Shown in pieces: positions 14,184 through 24,077 of a stretch of DNA of 64,000 bases. The DNA lies in the NCBI GenBank assembly GCA_017795025.1, contig CP051243.1, forward strand, positions 2,175,501 to 2,239,500, in the 5' to 3' direction. The notes below the pieces were generated by a model. It saw nothing but the letters and a program-made list of their open reading frames with translations. It searched no databases and was not told where the DNA came from. The position numbers were made by a program, and so were the translations under genes. Source of the stretch: Flavobacteriales bacterium. GTDB lineage: Bacteria; Bacteroidota; Bacteroidia; Flavobacteriales; Schleiferiaceae. Each line of letters starts with the position of its first letter. Position 1 is the stretch's first letter.

Positions 14184-16220
14184 TTATCGAATTATGGAGC
14201 CATTAGGCATGGACTCTGGTACGGAGGTGAAGGTAAGCTTTCCGTCGGAATCTTCAGCCATCAAAATCATGCCCTGACTCATCACGCCTCGCAGTTTACG
14301 TGGAGCCAAATTGGCCACCACCGAAACCTTGGTGCCTGGTAATTCTTCCGGACTAAAATGCTCGGCGATGCCACTTACGATGGTACGCGTTTCAAATCCT
14401 AAATCCACTTCTAAGTGTAAAAGCTTATTCGCCTTCTTCACTTTTTGAGCCGATACAATCGTCCCCACACGAAGGTCGAGTTTAGTAAAGTCCTCAAACT
14501 GAATTTCGTCTTTTACCGGTTCATAGCTTGGGCCTTGCGCGGCCTTAGCCATGGCTTCTAATTTATCTTTTTGGGCTTCAATAATCTTGTCTTCTACCTT
14601 GCTAAACAAATGGCCGCTACTTGCAATTTTTGAACCTGGAGCTAAAAACTCCTTGCGGCTACATTCGGACCAAGCCCAATTCTCCATTCCTAAATCCTCT
14701 TGCAACTTGGCCGCACTAAAGGGTAAGAAGGGCTCCATCATCTGCGAAAGCTGAGCGGTAATTTGCGCCGCCACGTACATAATGGTTGCGGTGCGCTGTG
14801 GCTGATCCTTAATTCGTTTCCAAGGTTCTTGGTCGGCCAAATACTTATTTCCTAAGCGCGCCAAACTCATCATTCGAGATAGCGCTTCACGGAAACGGTA
14901 CTTTTCTAAAGATTCTTCAATAGTAGTGGGTGCTGCGGCAACTTCTGTTAAAGCTTCTTCGTCTACCGTTTCAAGTTTAGATGCCGCGGGAATAGCGCCA
15001 TCGTAGTATTTCTGCATCAAGACCTGTACTCGATTCACGAAATTGCCTAAGATGGCCACTAACTCACTGTTATTACGAGTTTGAAAATCCAGCCAGGTAA
15101 AATCATTGTCTTTACTTTCGGGGGCAGTAGCCGTTAACACATAGCGTAAAACATCCTCTTGCCCTTTAAAGTCCTCCAGATATTCGTGCAACCAAACGGC
15201 CCAATTCCGACTGGTTGAGATTTTCTTTCCTTCGAGGTTTAAGAATTCATTGGCAGGTACCTCATCCGCGAGATGAAAGCCACCGTGCTCCATTAGCATC
15301 GCTGGAAAAGTAATACAGTGAAAAACGATGTTGTCCTTGCCAATAAAGTGCACCAATTTGGTATCGTCCTTTTTCCAATAATCTACCCAGGCATCGCCCA
15401 GTAATTCCTTAGTGGCCGAAATGTAGCCAATGGGAGCATCGAACCAAACATAGAGGACCTTGCCTTCAGCATCATCCAATGGAACGGGAATCCCCCAATC
15501 TAAATCACGGGTCATACTGCGGGCCTGTAAGCCATCCTTGCTTTCGAGCCAACTCATGCACTGCCCGTAAACATTAGGTTTCCAGTCTTTATGTGATTGG
15601 ATATAGCTTTTAATCTTATCGCTCAGGTGATCAAGGGGTAAAAACCAATGCTTAGTTTCCTTTAATTCTGGGGCGGCTCCACTTAAGCGGCTCTTGGGGG
15701 AAATTAATTCGGTTGGACTTAAGGAGGTCCCGCAATTCTCGCATTGGTCGCCATAAGCCTCGGCGAAGTGGCAGTTTGGACATTCGCCCATAATGAAGCG
15801 ATCAGCCAAGAATTGACCGGCCTGTGGATCGTAATACTGGGCAGTGGTTTTCTCTTCTAAAGAACCGTTTTTATACATTTCCTTGAAGAACTCCTGCGCC
15901 GTTTTATGATGGGTTTCATTACTGGTACGGGAAAAAATATCGAAGCTAATCCCAATGTCTTTAAGGGAATCCCGAATAATCGCATGATACTTATCTACAA
16001 TCTCTTTCGGCTGTACCCCCTCCGCCTGTGCTTTCATGTTTATCGCCGCTCCATGCTCATCGGTACCGCACACAAAAATGAGCTCACGCCCCTGTTTACG
16101 TTGGTATCGAGCGTAAATATCCGAGGGCAAATAACACCCCGCTAAATGACCAATATGAACTGGTCCATTGGCATAAGGAAGGGCGGCGGTAATCGTATAT
16201 CGAGAAATATCCGTAGACAT
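14184..16220 (-). CDS. metG: Methionyl-tRNA synthetase
   Basis: 678-residue cytosolic enzyme charging tRNA-Met. The class I HIGH motif appears as PYANGPVHIGHLAG (about residues 15-28) and the KMSKS motif as the variant KKISTSRNW. A zinc knuckle (CPNCHFAEAYGDQCENCG, about 145-162) lies in the connective peptide. The C-terminal 110 residues form a tRNA-binding EMAP/Trbp111-like domain (FTKLDLRVGTIVSAQKVKKA ... LRGVMSQGMILMA), which makes this the long dimeric form. The upstream gap to the divergent esterase is about 130 bases and should hold both promoters. Confidence 0.97.
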   Translation of the reverse strand: MSTDISRYTITAALPYANGPVHIGHLAGCYLPSDIYARYQRKQGRELIFVCGTDEHGAAINMKAQAEGVQPKEIVDKYHAIIRDSLKDIGISFDIFSRTSNETHHKTAQEFFKEMYKNGSLEEKTTAQYYDPQAGQFLADRFIMGECPNCHFAEAYGDQCENCGTSLSPTELISPKSRLSGAAPELKETKHWFLPLDHLSDKIKSYIQSHKDWKPNVYGQCMSWLESKDGLQARSMTRDLDWGIPVPLDDAEGKVLYVWFDAPIGYISATKELLGDAWVDYWKKDDTKLVHFIGKDNIVFHCITFPAMLMEHGGFHLADEVPANEFLNLEGKKISTSRNWAVWLHEYLEDFKGQEDVLRYVLTATAPESKDNDFTWLDFQTRNNSELVAILGNFVNRVQVLMQKYYDGAIPAASKLETVDEEALTEVAAAPTTIEESLEKYRFREALSRMMSLARLGNKYLADQEPWKRIKDQPQRTATIMYVAAQITAQLSQMMEPFLPFSAAKLQEDLGMENWAWSECSRKEFLAPGSKIASSGHLFSKVEDKIIEAQKDKLEAMAKAAQGPSYEPVKDEIQFEDFTKLDLRVGTIVSAQKVKKANKLLHLEVDLGFETRTIVSGIAEHFSPEELPGTKVSVVANLAPRKLRGVMSQGMILMAEDSDGKLTFTSVPESMPNGSIIR

Positions 16221-16349
16221 AGCTTCAGTTTAGCTCACAAAAGTAAGCAAAGCCCTTGCGATAGAGGCATGCTAATTCCGCTCTAATTAGCATCTATAGT
16301 GCTGGGGCATTCAGGGCAGGTTTCCGACCTTTGTCAAAAGCAATTTGGA

Positions 16350-17117
16350 ATGCAATTATTTGCAAACGTTTTAGGTGAAGGAGCCGAGCATTTGGTAATC
16401 ATGCATGGTTTATTTGGCATGAGTGATAACTGGCAAACGCTCGGTAAAAAATGGGCTTCCCATTACACCGTTCATCTACTCGACATGCGAAATCATGGCC
16501 GCAGTCCCCATTCGGAGGAATTCTCCTACGAGCTTATGGCCGTAGATTTACTGGAGTATTTGGATGCCAAGAACATCGAGTCGGCCCACATTTTAGGCCA
16601 TAGTATGGGCGGCAAGGTAGCCATGCTCTTTGCGGTATTAAACCCTTCCCGTTGTAGTAGTTTAATTGTAGCCGACATTGCTCCCAAAGCCTATGAACCG
16701 CATCACCAAGAGGTAATTGAGGCCTTGGAGGGATTGGACATAGAGGCGATTAATAGTCGCCGGGAAGCGCAGGAAAACTTTGGACCTAAGCTGGAACTTG
16801 GCGTTCGTCAATTTCTACTTAAAAGCTTGTATTGGGAAGAGAAATCCAAATTGAATTGGCGTTTTAACCTACCCGTAATTGTGCGCGAGATTCAGAAAGT
16901 GGGCGAAGGCCTAGCGGCGAATGCTTACTTCGACCGGCCCACCCTATTCCTTCGGGGAGGCGATTCTTGGTATATCGCCGATTCGGATCAATCGGAAATA
17001 GAAAGTCATTTCCCGCAGGCGGAAATTGTCACTATCCCTAAGGCGGGCCACTGGTTACATGCCCAAGAACCGGAACTTTTCTTTGAGGCCGTTACCGAAT
17101 TTTTAAGCGGGCAATAA
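16350..17117 (+). CDS. Alpha/beta hydrolase, YbfF-like esterase
   Basis: 255-residue cytosolic alpha/beta hydrolase. Oxyanion segment VIMHGLFGMSDNW, DMRNHGRSPHS, nucleophile elbow LGHSMGGKVAM (Ser near 97), and a terminal GHWLHAQ His; this set is that of the YbfF/acyl-CoA esterase group. It lacks a signal peptide. ATG 16350 is preferred over GTG 16299: the intervening codons have no counterpart in the family and contain a -7-like GACCTTTG at about 16327-16334. The substrate is a short acyl ester by family analogy. The 3' end overlaps the convergent murI by 15 bases. Confidence 0.85.
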   Translation: MQLFANVLGEGAEHLVIMHGLFGMSDNWQTLGKKWASHYTVHLLDMRNHGRSPHSEEFSYELMAVDLLEYLDAKNIESAHILGHSMGGKVAMLFAVLNPSRCSSLIVADIAPKAYEPHHQEVIEALEGLDIEAINSRREAQENFGPKLELGVRQFLLKSLYWEEKSKLNWRFNLPVIVREIQKVGEGLAANAYFDRPTLFLRGGDSWYIADSDQSEIESHFPQAEIVTIPKAGHWLHAQEPELFFEAVTEFLSGQ

Positions 17118-17909
17118 GCGCTCTTCCAATTTAATATCCTTACCAAAGAAGAGCCTTGCCGTGGCTTTAAAAGCTGGCGTTTTCTCCGATACGAAAAATT
17201 GCTGTTTTGCTATTGCAGATGGGCTATTGCGAAGTGCATGCTCATCCAGGAGTTTCTTTAAAGCCTCGGCGACCAGGTTGGCCGAATTAAGCACTTGAAC
17301 CTGTGAACCTAAGTACTCCTCAAATTCATTTTGCAATAAGGGATAATGGGTACAACCCAAGATTAAATGGCTAAGGTCCTTCAAGGCCACGTCATTGAGA
17401 TAATGCGTCAATACGCCTTTACTCACCTCAGTTCCGGCAAAGCCCTCCTCTACTAAAGGCGCTAAGAGGGGTGTTGCCTTTTGCACCACCTTTAGTTGAG
17501 GCTCTAAGCTTTGTAAGCGATTGGCGTAAACTTTGGATCGCACCGTAGCGCGAGTGGCTACTAAACCAACCTTGCGGGCATTTAGCTTAAGCACCTCTTC
17601 CACCACAGGGTCCACCACATTAAGAATCGGGACCTGGGGCCACTCTTTCCTCAATTCGCGGTAAGCCATCGCTGATGCCGAATTGCAGGCGATAACAATG
17701 GCCTTGCAACCCGACTCTACCAAAAAACGGCTAATCCTTCGCGAATAATCTAAGATGGTTCCCTTCGACTTATCCCCATATGGGGCATGCCGAGTATCAC
17801 CGAAATAGATAAAAGACTCTTCGGGAAGCAAACGATTAATCGCCGAAGCAACGGTTAACCCGCCAACTCCGGAATCAAAAATACCTATGGGGTCCTTAGA
17901 ATTTGCCAT
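17103..17909 (-). CDS. murI: Glutamate racemase
   Basis: 268-residue racemase supplying D-glutamate for peptidoglycan. The start has GIFDSGVGGLTVA, the conserved substrate-binding loop; catalytic cysteines are in VIACNSASA (near residue 73) and LGCTHYPLLQ (near 185); YFGDTRHAPYG is also conserved. Cytosolic. A terminator hairpin lies just upstream of its start, marking the end of the Skp/BamA transcript, so murI expression depends on read-through or a separate promoter. The position after the bamA-skp genes is common in Bacteroidota. Confidence 0.96.
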   Translation of the reverse strand: MANSKDPIGIFDSGVGGLTVASAINRLLPEESFIYFGDTRHAPYGDKSKGTILDYSRRISRFLVESGCKAIVIACNSASAMAYRELRKEWPQVPILNVVDPVVEEVLKLNARKVGLVATRATVRSKVYANRLQSLEPQLKVVQKATPLLAPLVEEGFAGTEVSKGVLTHYLNDVALKDLSHLILGCTHYPLLQNEFEEYLGSQVQVLNSANLVAEALKKLLDEHALRNSPSAIAKQQFFVSEKTPAFKATARLFFGKDIKLEERLLPA

Positions 17910-17910
17910 A

Positions 17911-17938
17911 AAAAAACCCTGACGAAAATCGTCAGGGT
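17911..17938 (-). terminator. Intrinsic terminator after the skp-like genes
   Basis: On the minus strand a nine-base stem ACCCTGACG / CGTCAGGGT with a five-base loop is followed by a run of T. It lies between the stop of the OmpH-like gene (17963) and the murI start (17909). Confidence 0.88.
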
Positions 17939-17962
17939 ATAAAGGTACATTAAGTATTTTCC

Positions 17963-18472
17963 TTATTGGATGCCTAATTTGGCTTTAACCAATGGCATGA
18001 TATCTTCACCACCTTCGGCAAATACCACTACAGCCTTACTTTGTGAGCTATCTAAGATATAAGCAAAGCCTTTTTCGCGAGCTACATCCTCAATGGCTTT
18101 AGAAGCTTTTTCGAAGATGGGCTGTAAAAGCTCCACTTGCTTATTTTGCAAATCTTGCTGAGCACGCTGGCTAAACTCTTGAATACGTTGTTGAAGCTGC
18201 TGCAACTCTTGAGCTTTCGCCTCACGTGTTACGGTAGTCATCATTTGCTCATTTTGACGGAAAGCGGCGATTTTAGTTTCCAATTCCGTTTCCATATCAG
18301 TAAGGTCTTTTTGCAATTGCTCACTGTAACGCTTTAATTCTGCTTCAGCGGCTTTTGCTTCTGGCATCATGCCTACTAAGGCATCAGTGTCTATATGGCC
18401 AATCTTTTGCTGAGCTACAGCAGTACTGCTCAATCCAAAAAATAAGGCAGCTAGTAAGATGATTTTTTTCAT
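17963..18472 (-). CDS. OmpH/Skp-family periplasmic chaperone (second copy)
   Basis: 169 residues. A signal peptide (1-20, AVAQQ cleavage) precedes the mature start KIGHIDTDALVGMMPE, the strand that seeds the trimeric body of Skp. The middle (about 40-125) is a long Gln/Glu/Lys-rich coiled coil forming the tentacles, then a returning strand with FAYILDSSQSKAVVVF. Skp-type proteins hold unfolded outer-membrane proteins on the way to BamA. It is preceded by a paralogue and bamA on the same strand and followed by a terminator, so it is the last gene of this transcript. Confidence 0.92.
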   Translation of the reverse strand: MKKIILLAALFFGLSSTAVAQQKIGHIDTDALVGMMPEAKAAEAELKRYSEQLQKDLTDMETELETKIAAFRQNEQMMTTVTREAKAQELQQLQQRIQEFSQRAQQDLQNKQVELLQPIFEKASKAIEDVAREKGFAYILDSSQSKAVVVFAEGGEDIMPLVKAKLGIQ

Positions 18473-18497
18473 TGTTAGTGTTTGTTTAATGGTCCTG

Positions 18498-19010
18498 TTA
18501 TTCGTCCTCTAAATTTTCAATTACTTCGTCGCTGATATCAACTTTCTCACTCACATAAAGGGTAATCAGCTCACTCCCTTTATCAAATACAACATCGAGG
18601 TTTCGACGTCGAGCCACTTCTTGTACGGCATTAAAGATTTTGTCTTGCAGGGGTTTTATCAACTCTTGGCGTTTGATGTAAATCTTCCCTTTAATTCCAA
18701 AGTAAAGTTGTTGCTTTTGTTTCGCCTCCTCTTCCTTGGCTTTGATGGCGGCTTCGCGCTCGGCGCGTTTTTCCTCCGTCAATAAAATCTTTTCGGCCTC
18801 GTACTCTTTTCGCATGGCGTCGGCCTCACTTAACAGCGCTTCAATCTCACCTTCCCAAGTTCGGCTTAACTGATCTAACTGTTGTTGCGCTTTTGCATAT
18901 TCCGGAATCTGAGTAAGAACATATTCAGAATCTACAATACCGAATCGCTGTGCTTGTACCTGAATTCCAAAAACCAGACCAAAAAGTATGTACCAAATTT
19001 TTGTGCTCAT
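18498..19010 (-). CDS. OmpH/Skp-family periplasmic chaperone (first copy)
   Basis: 170 residues with signal peptide MSTKIWYILFGLVFGIQVQA, mature start RFGIVDSEYVLTQIPEY, a charged coiled coil (about 45-125, KEYEAEKILLTEEKRAEREA) and a closing strand LDVVFDKGSELITLYV. I chose ATG 19010 over one five codons upstream because it gives a clean signal peptide. Same family and likely the same job as the next gene; the two differ enough in sequence to be old duplicates. It ends 25 bases before the second copy and starts 71 bases after bamA. Confidence 0.92.
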   Translation of the reverse strand: MSTKIWYILFGLVFGIQVQAQRFGIVDSEYVLTQIPEYAKAQQQLDQLSRTWEGEIEALLSEADAMRKEYEAEKILLTEEKRAEREAAIKAKEEEAKQKQQLYFGIKGKIYIKRQELIKPLQDKIFNAVQEVARRRNLDVVFDKGSELITLYVSEKVDISDEVIENLEDE

Positions 19011-19081
19011 AATTGCCGGTCGCATTCACGCTTAATCTCTCATAATGAAAGCCTTTATGAGAGCGGGCGAAAATAACTTAT

Positions 19082-21562
19082 TTAAAATTGCTGTCCAATA
19101 ATAAAGTGCGTATTCCAACCGCTAGGTGAGTTTGCGCCAGGGATTGGATCGAAGCCGTAACCAAAGTCAACCCCTAGCAATCCAAACATCGGCATAAAGA
19201 TCCGAACCCCAAAGCCGGCAGAACGCTTGAGGTTAAACGGTTCATAGTTCTGAAAAGTATCGTAGTTGTTTCCCGCTTCCAAGAAAGCTAGGGTGAAAAT
19301 CTGAGCACTGGGGTTTTCGGTAATAAGATAGCGAAGCTCCAGGGTAAACTTATTATAGAGGGCACCGCCAATAGTGGAAACCGAAGTAGGAACAATACGG
19401 TTGTTCGGGTAACCTCTTAAACCAATAATCTCCCGACCATCCAGCACAAAGTTTTGCAGACCATCACCTCCCACGAAGAAACGCTCGAAAGGCGGTAAAC
19501 CTACGGCATCATTGTAAGTACCGAGGTAGCCAAATTCACCTGCAGCCTTGATTACCGTTTTCGGAAGAATCTCAGTAAACCAAGAGCTATTCATTTTAAT
19601 CTTATAGTACTCTAACCATTCGTAGCGCTCATTAGGCGTTAGGCCACTATAATCGCGACCATTTAATAGTGAAATGGGTAAGGTAAATTCTCCACTAAGG
19701 TTAAACAGGTTCCCTTTACGAGGATAGATCGGGAAGTCAACGCTATTACGCCCTAGGGTGATTTTATAATTGATATTATTCACGCGGCCGTCATCAAACT
19801 GAATTCCACCTAAAGGATAGTCGGTTAATCGGTAGCGTTGGAAATCGATAGCCTGGTACAGGGTAAAATAGTCATCCGGCCATTTTAATCTACGTCCTAA
19901 TCCCACGGTAGCTCCCGTAATAGATAAGCCTCTGTAGTTCGGATCATCGCTAGGTAAACCCGTAAGGTTTTGAATATTATGGTAAACGGAAACGGTAAGC
20001 GAGTTTGGCTTTTTACCTCCCAACCAAGGCTCGGTAAATGAGGCGCTGTAAGACTGGAAGAACAAACCATTACTTTGAGCTCGCAGATTGATTGTTTGCC
20101 CATCACCAGCCGGTAAAGGTTGCCATGCCGATTTATCAAAGATCTTTCTTGCCGAGAAATTGTTGAAGTTAAGTCCTAAGGTACCCACAATTCGTCCGGC
20201 ACCCCAACCCCCTTGAAGCTCCAGTTGCGAGGTACTTTGCTCGGCAACGATATAGCGAATATCTACAGTGCCGGTTTCGGCATTAGGCTGTGGCTCCACA
20301 TTTAATTTTTGCGGATCAAAAAAGCCGAGTTGCTGCAATTCACGTAGGGAACGTTGAATATCGCTCCGACGGAACAACTCCCCTGGCTTGGTGCGCAGTT
20401 CCCGAAGAATCACATGGTCGTTGGTACGGTCGTTTCCAACTACGGTCACCTTGTTAATCGTCGCCTGACGACCTTCCTGAATACGGATTTCTAAGTCAAT
20501 AGTGTCGTTTTGAACGCTCACCTCAACCGGAATCATATTAAAGAAGAGATAGCCATTATCAAGGTAGAGGGAAGAAACATCACCCCCTTGAGGATCTACA
20601 AAGAGCCGTTCATTTAAGAAAGAGGCATCATAAACATCTCCCTTTTTGATGGCTAGCACCTCGGTTAGAGTTTCGTCAGTATACTTTGAATTACCGAGCC
20701 AGGTAATATCACCAAAGTAATATTTGGGACCTTCCTTAACGTAGATGTCGATATTGATTCGATCATCTTCTACCGCATAAATACTATCCTTAATAATTCG
20801 GGCATCTCGGAATCCCTCGGCATTGTACTTTTCGATAATTAAGTCTTTGTCGGTGCGGTAATCCTCTTCAATCAGTTTGGAAGATTTAAAGATGGTCCAA
20901 ATTCGACTACGAACGGTTTCGTCCATCGCCTTACGCAGCTTTTTATCAGCTATTTGCTCATTGCCAATAAAATTGATGTCCTTAATCTTTACGCGCTCTC
21001 CTCGATCGACAAGGATATCTAATATCACAGAGTTACTCCGCGTGGTATCGGGCTTCTTACGAACCTCCACTTTGGCATTTAAATAACCATCACGAATAAA
21101 GAAATCCCGCGCTACATTGCGGGTGTTCACAATAAGGTTTTCGGTAACAATCAATCCACTGCTTAGGTCGAGCTCGTCCCTCAGGTTATCGCGTTTAGCC
21201 TTAGATAGGCCCTTGATGCCGTACTTACTGAGCTTAGGCAATTCGCGCAAACGAATTTCAAGAAAGATTAAATCGCCCTTTACCTCCGTAACATAAATGC
21301 CAATGTCGTCGAATAACTTCTGGCGCCATAAATTTTCGATGGCCTTGGTCGTTTCTTCACCGGGCAGGGTAATTTCTTGACCCACCTGTAAACCGGAAAT
21401 CAAGGTGATTACCTGCTTATCCAGATTATCGGAACCCGTAATGCGAATACCGCCAATTTCATATTTAAGTCCGGGAACAATATTAGGTTCTCCGGTTTGA
21501 GCTACGAGGCTCCAAGGTTGTAAAAGCAGAATTAATACCGCCAGCCGCAAAAGCTTGTGCAT
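19082..21562 (-). CDS. bamA: Outer membrane protein assembly factor BamA
   Basis: 826 residues. Signal peptide 1-21, then five POTRA domains over about residues 35-440 (for example IRITGSDNLDKQVI, INFIGNEQIADKKLRKAM, ITWLGNSKYTDETLTEVL, VTVVGNDRTNDHVILRELR) and a C-terminal Omp85 barrel with the lid-loop motif RGYPNN near residue 720 and a final aromatic residue (HFIIGQQF). BamA inserts barrel proteins in the outer membrane. It shares one base with the uppS stop, and the two Skp-like chaperones follow, so chaperone and insertase are co-expressed. Bacteroidota BamA is commonly in this setting. Confidence 0.96.
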   Translation of the reverse strand: MHKLLRLAVLILLLQPWSLVAQTGEPNIVPGLKYEIGGIRITGSDNLDKQVITLISGLQVGQEITLPGEETTKAIENLWRQKLFDDIGIYVTEVKGDLIFLEIRLRELPKLSKYGIKGLSKAKRDNLRDELDLSSGLIVTENLIVNTRNVARDFFIRDGYLNAKVEVRKKPDTTRSNSVILDILVDRGERVKIKDINFIGNEQIADKKLRKAMDETVRSRIWTIFKSSKLIEEDYRTDKDLIIEKYNAEGFRDARIIKDSIYAVEDDRINIDIYVKEGPKYYFGDITWLGNSKYTDETLTEVLAIKKGDVYDASFLNERLFVDPQGGDVSSLYLDNGYLFFNMIPVEVSVQNDTIDLEIRIQEGRQATINKVTVVGNDRTNDHVILRELRTKPGELFRRSDIQRSLRELQQLGFFDPQKLNVEPQPNAETGTVDIRYIVAEQSTSQLELQGGWGAGRIVGTLGLNFNNFSARKIFDKSAWQPLPAGDGQTINLRAQSNGLFFQSYSASFTEPWLGGKKPNSLTVSVYHNIQNLTGLPSDDPNYRGLSITGATVGLGRRLKWPDDYFTLYQAIDFQRYRLTDYPLGGIQFDDGRVNNINYKITLGRNSVDFPIYPRKGNLFNLSGEFTLPISLLNGRDYSGLTPNERYEWLEYYKIKMNSSWFTEILPKTVIKAAGEFGYLGTYNDAVGLPPFERFFVGGDGLQNFVLDGREIIGLRGYPNNRIVPTSVSTIGGALYNKFTLELRYLITENPSAQIFTLAFLEAGNNYDTFQNYEPFNLKRSAGFGVRIFMPMFGLLGVDFGYGFDPIPGANSPSGWNTHFIIGQQF

Positions 21563-22320
21563 TACGATATTTCAGATTTTAATTGCTCACTAATTTTTCC
21601 AAAACGCCTTTCCCGATTTTGATAGTCCAACATCGCTTGATACAAATCATCCTCGCGGAAATCGGGCCATAATTTAGGCGTGAAGTACAATTCCGAATAG
21701 GCGATTTGCCACATCAGGTAATTGCTAATTCGATACTCATTACTGGTTCGAATCAATAAATCGGGGTCCGGCATATGTGCCGTATATAGTTTAGAAGCCA
21801 TCGCTTCTTCATCAATACTTTCGAGACTGCGCTTACCTTCGGCCACCTCTTGAGCGAGGCATCGAGCCGCACGACTCAACTCCTCACGACTGCCATAACT
21901 CAAGGCGAGGGTGAGGGTCATATGATTATGATCTTTGGTAAGCTCGATCACTTCGGCTAATTCGTTTTGACAGTTTTTTGGCAAAGATGCAGTTTCACCA
22001 ATAGCTTGCAAACGAATATTATTGTCCTTAAGTGTTTTTAACTCCTTTTTAAGGCTGCTCACCAATAAGGTCATGAGTGCTTTCACCTCCGTTTTCGGGC
22101 GATTCCAGTTCTCGCTGCTAAAAGCATAAACGGTGAGAAACTTAACATCTACCTCGGCGGCAGCTGTGGCAATTCGACGCAGCGCGTCTACTCCATTTTC
22201 ATGACCAAAGGCACGAAGCATTCCCTTTTTCTTCGCCCAACGTCCATTGCCATCCATAATAATTGCAATGTGCTGAGGAGGGTTTTTTAGGGCCTTAACT
22301 TGTGCTTTTAAATCCGACAT
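21562..22320 (-). CDS. uppS: Isoprenyl (undecaprenyl) diphosphate synthase
   Basis: 252-residue cis-prenyltransferase making the C55 lipid carrier for peptidoglycan and O-antigen. The catalytic start IAIIMDGNGRWAKKKG (Asp near 23), FLTVYAFSSENWNRP and the late DLLIRTSNEYRISNYL region are all present; where most relatives have RTSGE, this one has RTSNE. Cytosolic, membrane-associated by family. It begins five bases after the DUF6089 stop and ends overlapping the bamA start by one base, so translation is likely coupled. Confidence 0.95.
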   Translation of the reverse strand: MSDLKAQVKALKNPPQHIAIIMDGNGRWAKKKGMLRAFGHENGVDALRRIATAAAEVDVKFLTVYAFSSENWNRPKTEVKALMTLLVSSLKKELKTLKDNNIRLQAIGETASLPKNCQNELAEVIELTKDHNHMTLTLALSYGSREELSRAARCLAQEVAEGKRSLESIDEEAMASKLYTAHMPDPDLLIRTSNEYRISNYLMWQIAYSELYFTPKLWPDFREDDLYQAMLDYQNRERRFGKISEQLKSEIS

Positions 22321-22324
22321 ATTC

Positions 22325-23152
22325 CTATTTACCTACAATAAAGTCTGAGCATTTTTCGTAGAGCTCCCCAAATTTAAAGGACAAGGTAAACCCGGTGAAA
22401 ATGTACCAATCGTTAGTACTGGGATTACCTCTTAAAAGGTTCTCTTTATTACTTTGACTCAGACTTCGATCAGCTAAGGTCGCAGATAATTCTGAAACTT
22501 CCTCTACTAAAATCTGTGGATCGGCGTAATAACCGCTTACATCATCAAGGTAATCGGTGTAGGTAGATCGGAAGCTGCTTTCTAATGCAAAAGCCGAATA
22601 ACGACCGAGAGACCATTTGTAGCCCAAAGAAAAAACGAAATAAGAACTGGCCGTAGCGTAAGGTGCTGATGCTCCAACGGAGGTGCCTTGTCCCTCGGTA
22701 CGCAAAGGACGTAGGTCATACCAAGAGCCGTTGTATCGAGCTTGAGGATTAAAAGTGAACACTCCAAAACCGGCGTTTATATAGGGAGTATGATTCATTT
22801 TGGTCCCGGGCTCAAATTCAAAAAAATTAAACTCCGCCGCCGAGTAAACCTCCCATATTTCCGATCGGAAGCTCAAATTCCGCTCCTTACGTTCATCTAA
22901 CCCCGAGTTGGCATCATCGGCCGCAATTAGTCCATAGTTCCCTTGGAACCTAATCGACCAGTAACGATTGAAGTTATAGCGCAAGAGCAAACCTCCATGA
23001 TAGCCACGAGGCAAATCAATGCGATAAGGGCCAACATCACCAATAAAATTGGAGCCACCACCATTAAAGCCTGCCTCTAAGTATTGAGCCTTAGCCGCAA
23101 AGGGCAGAGACGCAATTATCAGGGCAATGATTATGAAAGATTTATGCTTCAT
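22325..23152 (-). CDS. DUF6089 outer-membrane beta-barrel protein
   Basis: 275 residues with a signal peptide (about 1-22, AKAQY) and alternating hydrophobic beta strands ending in a barrel-like pattern. The first mature segment, LEAGFNGGGSNFIGDVG, and a conserved Arg-Tyr-x-Trp-x-x-R-Phe segment (NRYWSIRFQGNYG) are marks of the DUF6089 family, which Bacteroidota commonly encode between nadK and uppS/bamA. Function unknown; the context suggests a part in outer-membrane or lipid biogenesis. A 45-base gap separates it from nadK. Confidence 0.85.
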   Translation of the reverse strand: MKHKSFIIIALIIASLPFAAKAQYLEAGFNGGGSNFIGDVGPYRIDLPRGYHGGLLLRYNFNRYWSIRFQGNYGLIAADDANSGLDERKERNLSFRSEIWEVYSAAEFNFFEFEPGTKMNHTPYINAGFGVFTFNPQARYNGSWYDLRPLRTEGQGTSVGASAPYATASSYFVFSLGYKWSLGRYSAFALESSFRSTYTDYLDDVSGYYADPQILVEEVSELSATLADRSLSQSNKENLLRGNPSTNDWYIFTGFTLSFKFGELYEKCSDFIVGK

Positions 23153-23197
23153 TTTTGGGAGCGCAAATATAAGTAAATCAAGTGTTTTGCCGCGTGA

Positions 23198-24076
23198 TTA
23201 ATTCCTTTTATCCATTCCCCACATTAACTTGTTGCGCAGGGTTTTTGCAAATGTGTGCTCGGCTGTTTCAACGAGGGCAATGCTGAAATCCGCTCGACGG
23301 ATCTTTAAACTTTCCCCATTTCGAATGGAGTAAATTCTTGAATCTAAAGAAACTAAATTCCATTCCTCGCGGCTATTCACCTTAAGCTCAATTTCGCAAT
23401 GGTTGGGGATAACGAAAGGGCGAGCGGTTAGATTGTGCGGAGCAATCGGAGTTAAAACCAAGGTTTCGGAGCCCGGCATCATAATCGGCCCATTACATGA
23501 TAAGGAGTAACCCGTACTACCAGTTGGTGTGGCTACAATTAGGCCATCAGCCCAATAGCTATTAAAAAATTCGCCGTTAATGCTCACTTCCACTGTAACC
23601 ATGGCGGTGGTATCCTTACGACTCACTGTGATCTCGTTAAGGGCAAAGGGCATCTCCAAGTTTAGCGCCGAAGTTTCCAAACTGAGTAATCTACGCTGAC
23701 TAAGCTTATAGTCTTTACGAAAGAGCGCTTCTAAGCTATCTTCGATTTTCTGACGATTAACATTGGAAAGAAATCCCAGTCGTCCGGTATTAATCCCGAG
23801 AATGGGAATCCCACTATCCCGAACCAAAGTAGTAGCGTCGAGTATCGTTCCGTCACCTCCAATGGTAATTAAGAAGTCCGGGCGGTAAGCCATAAGGTCT
23901 TGATGATCACGAAAGGTTTCGAAGCTTAAGCCCAGGTCGCAGTGCTCTTCAATAAAATCGTTAAGCCTATGGTATACTTTAAAATCAACGCCTGACTCAA
24001 TGAGTATCGAATGTAAATTCTCGATGTCCTCGCGAGCCTCTGCGCTAATCTTCTTGCCGTATACCGCCAGCCTCAT
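23198..24076 (-). CDS. nadK: NAD kinase
   Basis: 292-residue cytosolic kinase phosphorylating NAD to NADP. The diagnostic GGDGTIL loop is at residues 93-99, followed by GINTGRLGFLSN, the NE of ALNEITVSR, and the glycine-rich WADGLIVATPTGSTGYSLSCNGP. C-terminal beta-rich dimer region present. It starts one base after the CBS-domain gene stop and leads the DUF6089-uppS-bamA-skp-skp series, giving a seven-gene minus-strand transcript. Confidence 0.96.
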   Translation of the reverse strand: MRLAVYGKKISAEAREDIENLHSILIESGVDFKVYHRLNDFIEEHCDLGLSFETFRDHQDLMAYRPDFLITIGGDGTILDATTLVRDSGIPILGINTGRLGFLSNVNRQKIEDSLEALFRKDYKLSQRRLLSLETSALNLEMPFALNEITVSRKDTTAMVTVEVSINGEFFNSYWADGLIVATPTGSTGYSLSCNGPIMMPGSETLVLTPIAPHNLTARPFVIPNHCEIELKVNSREEWNLVSLDSRIYSIRNGESLKIRRADFSIALVETAEHTFAKTLRNKLMWGMDKRN

Positions 24077-24077
24077 C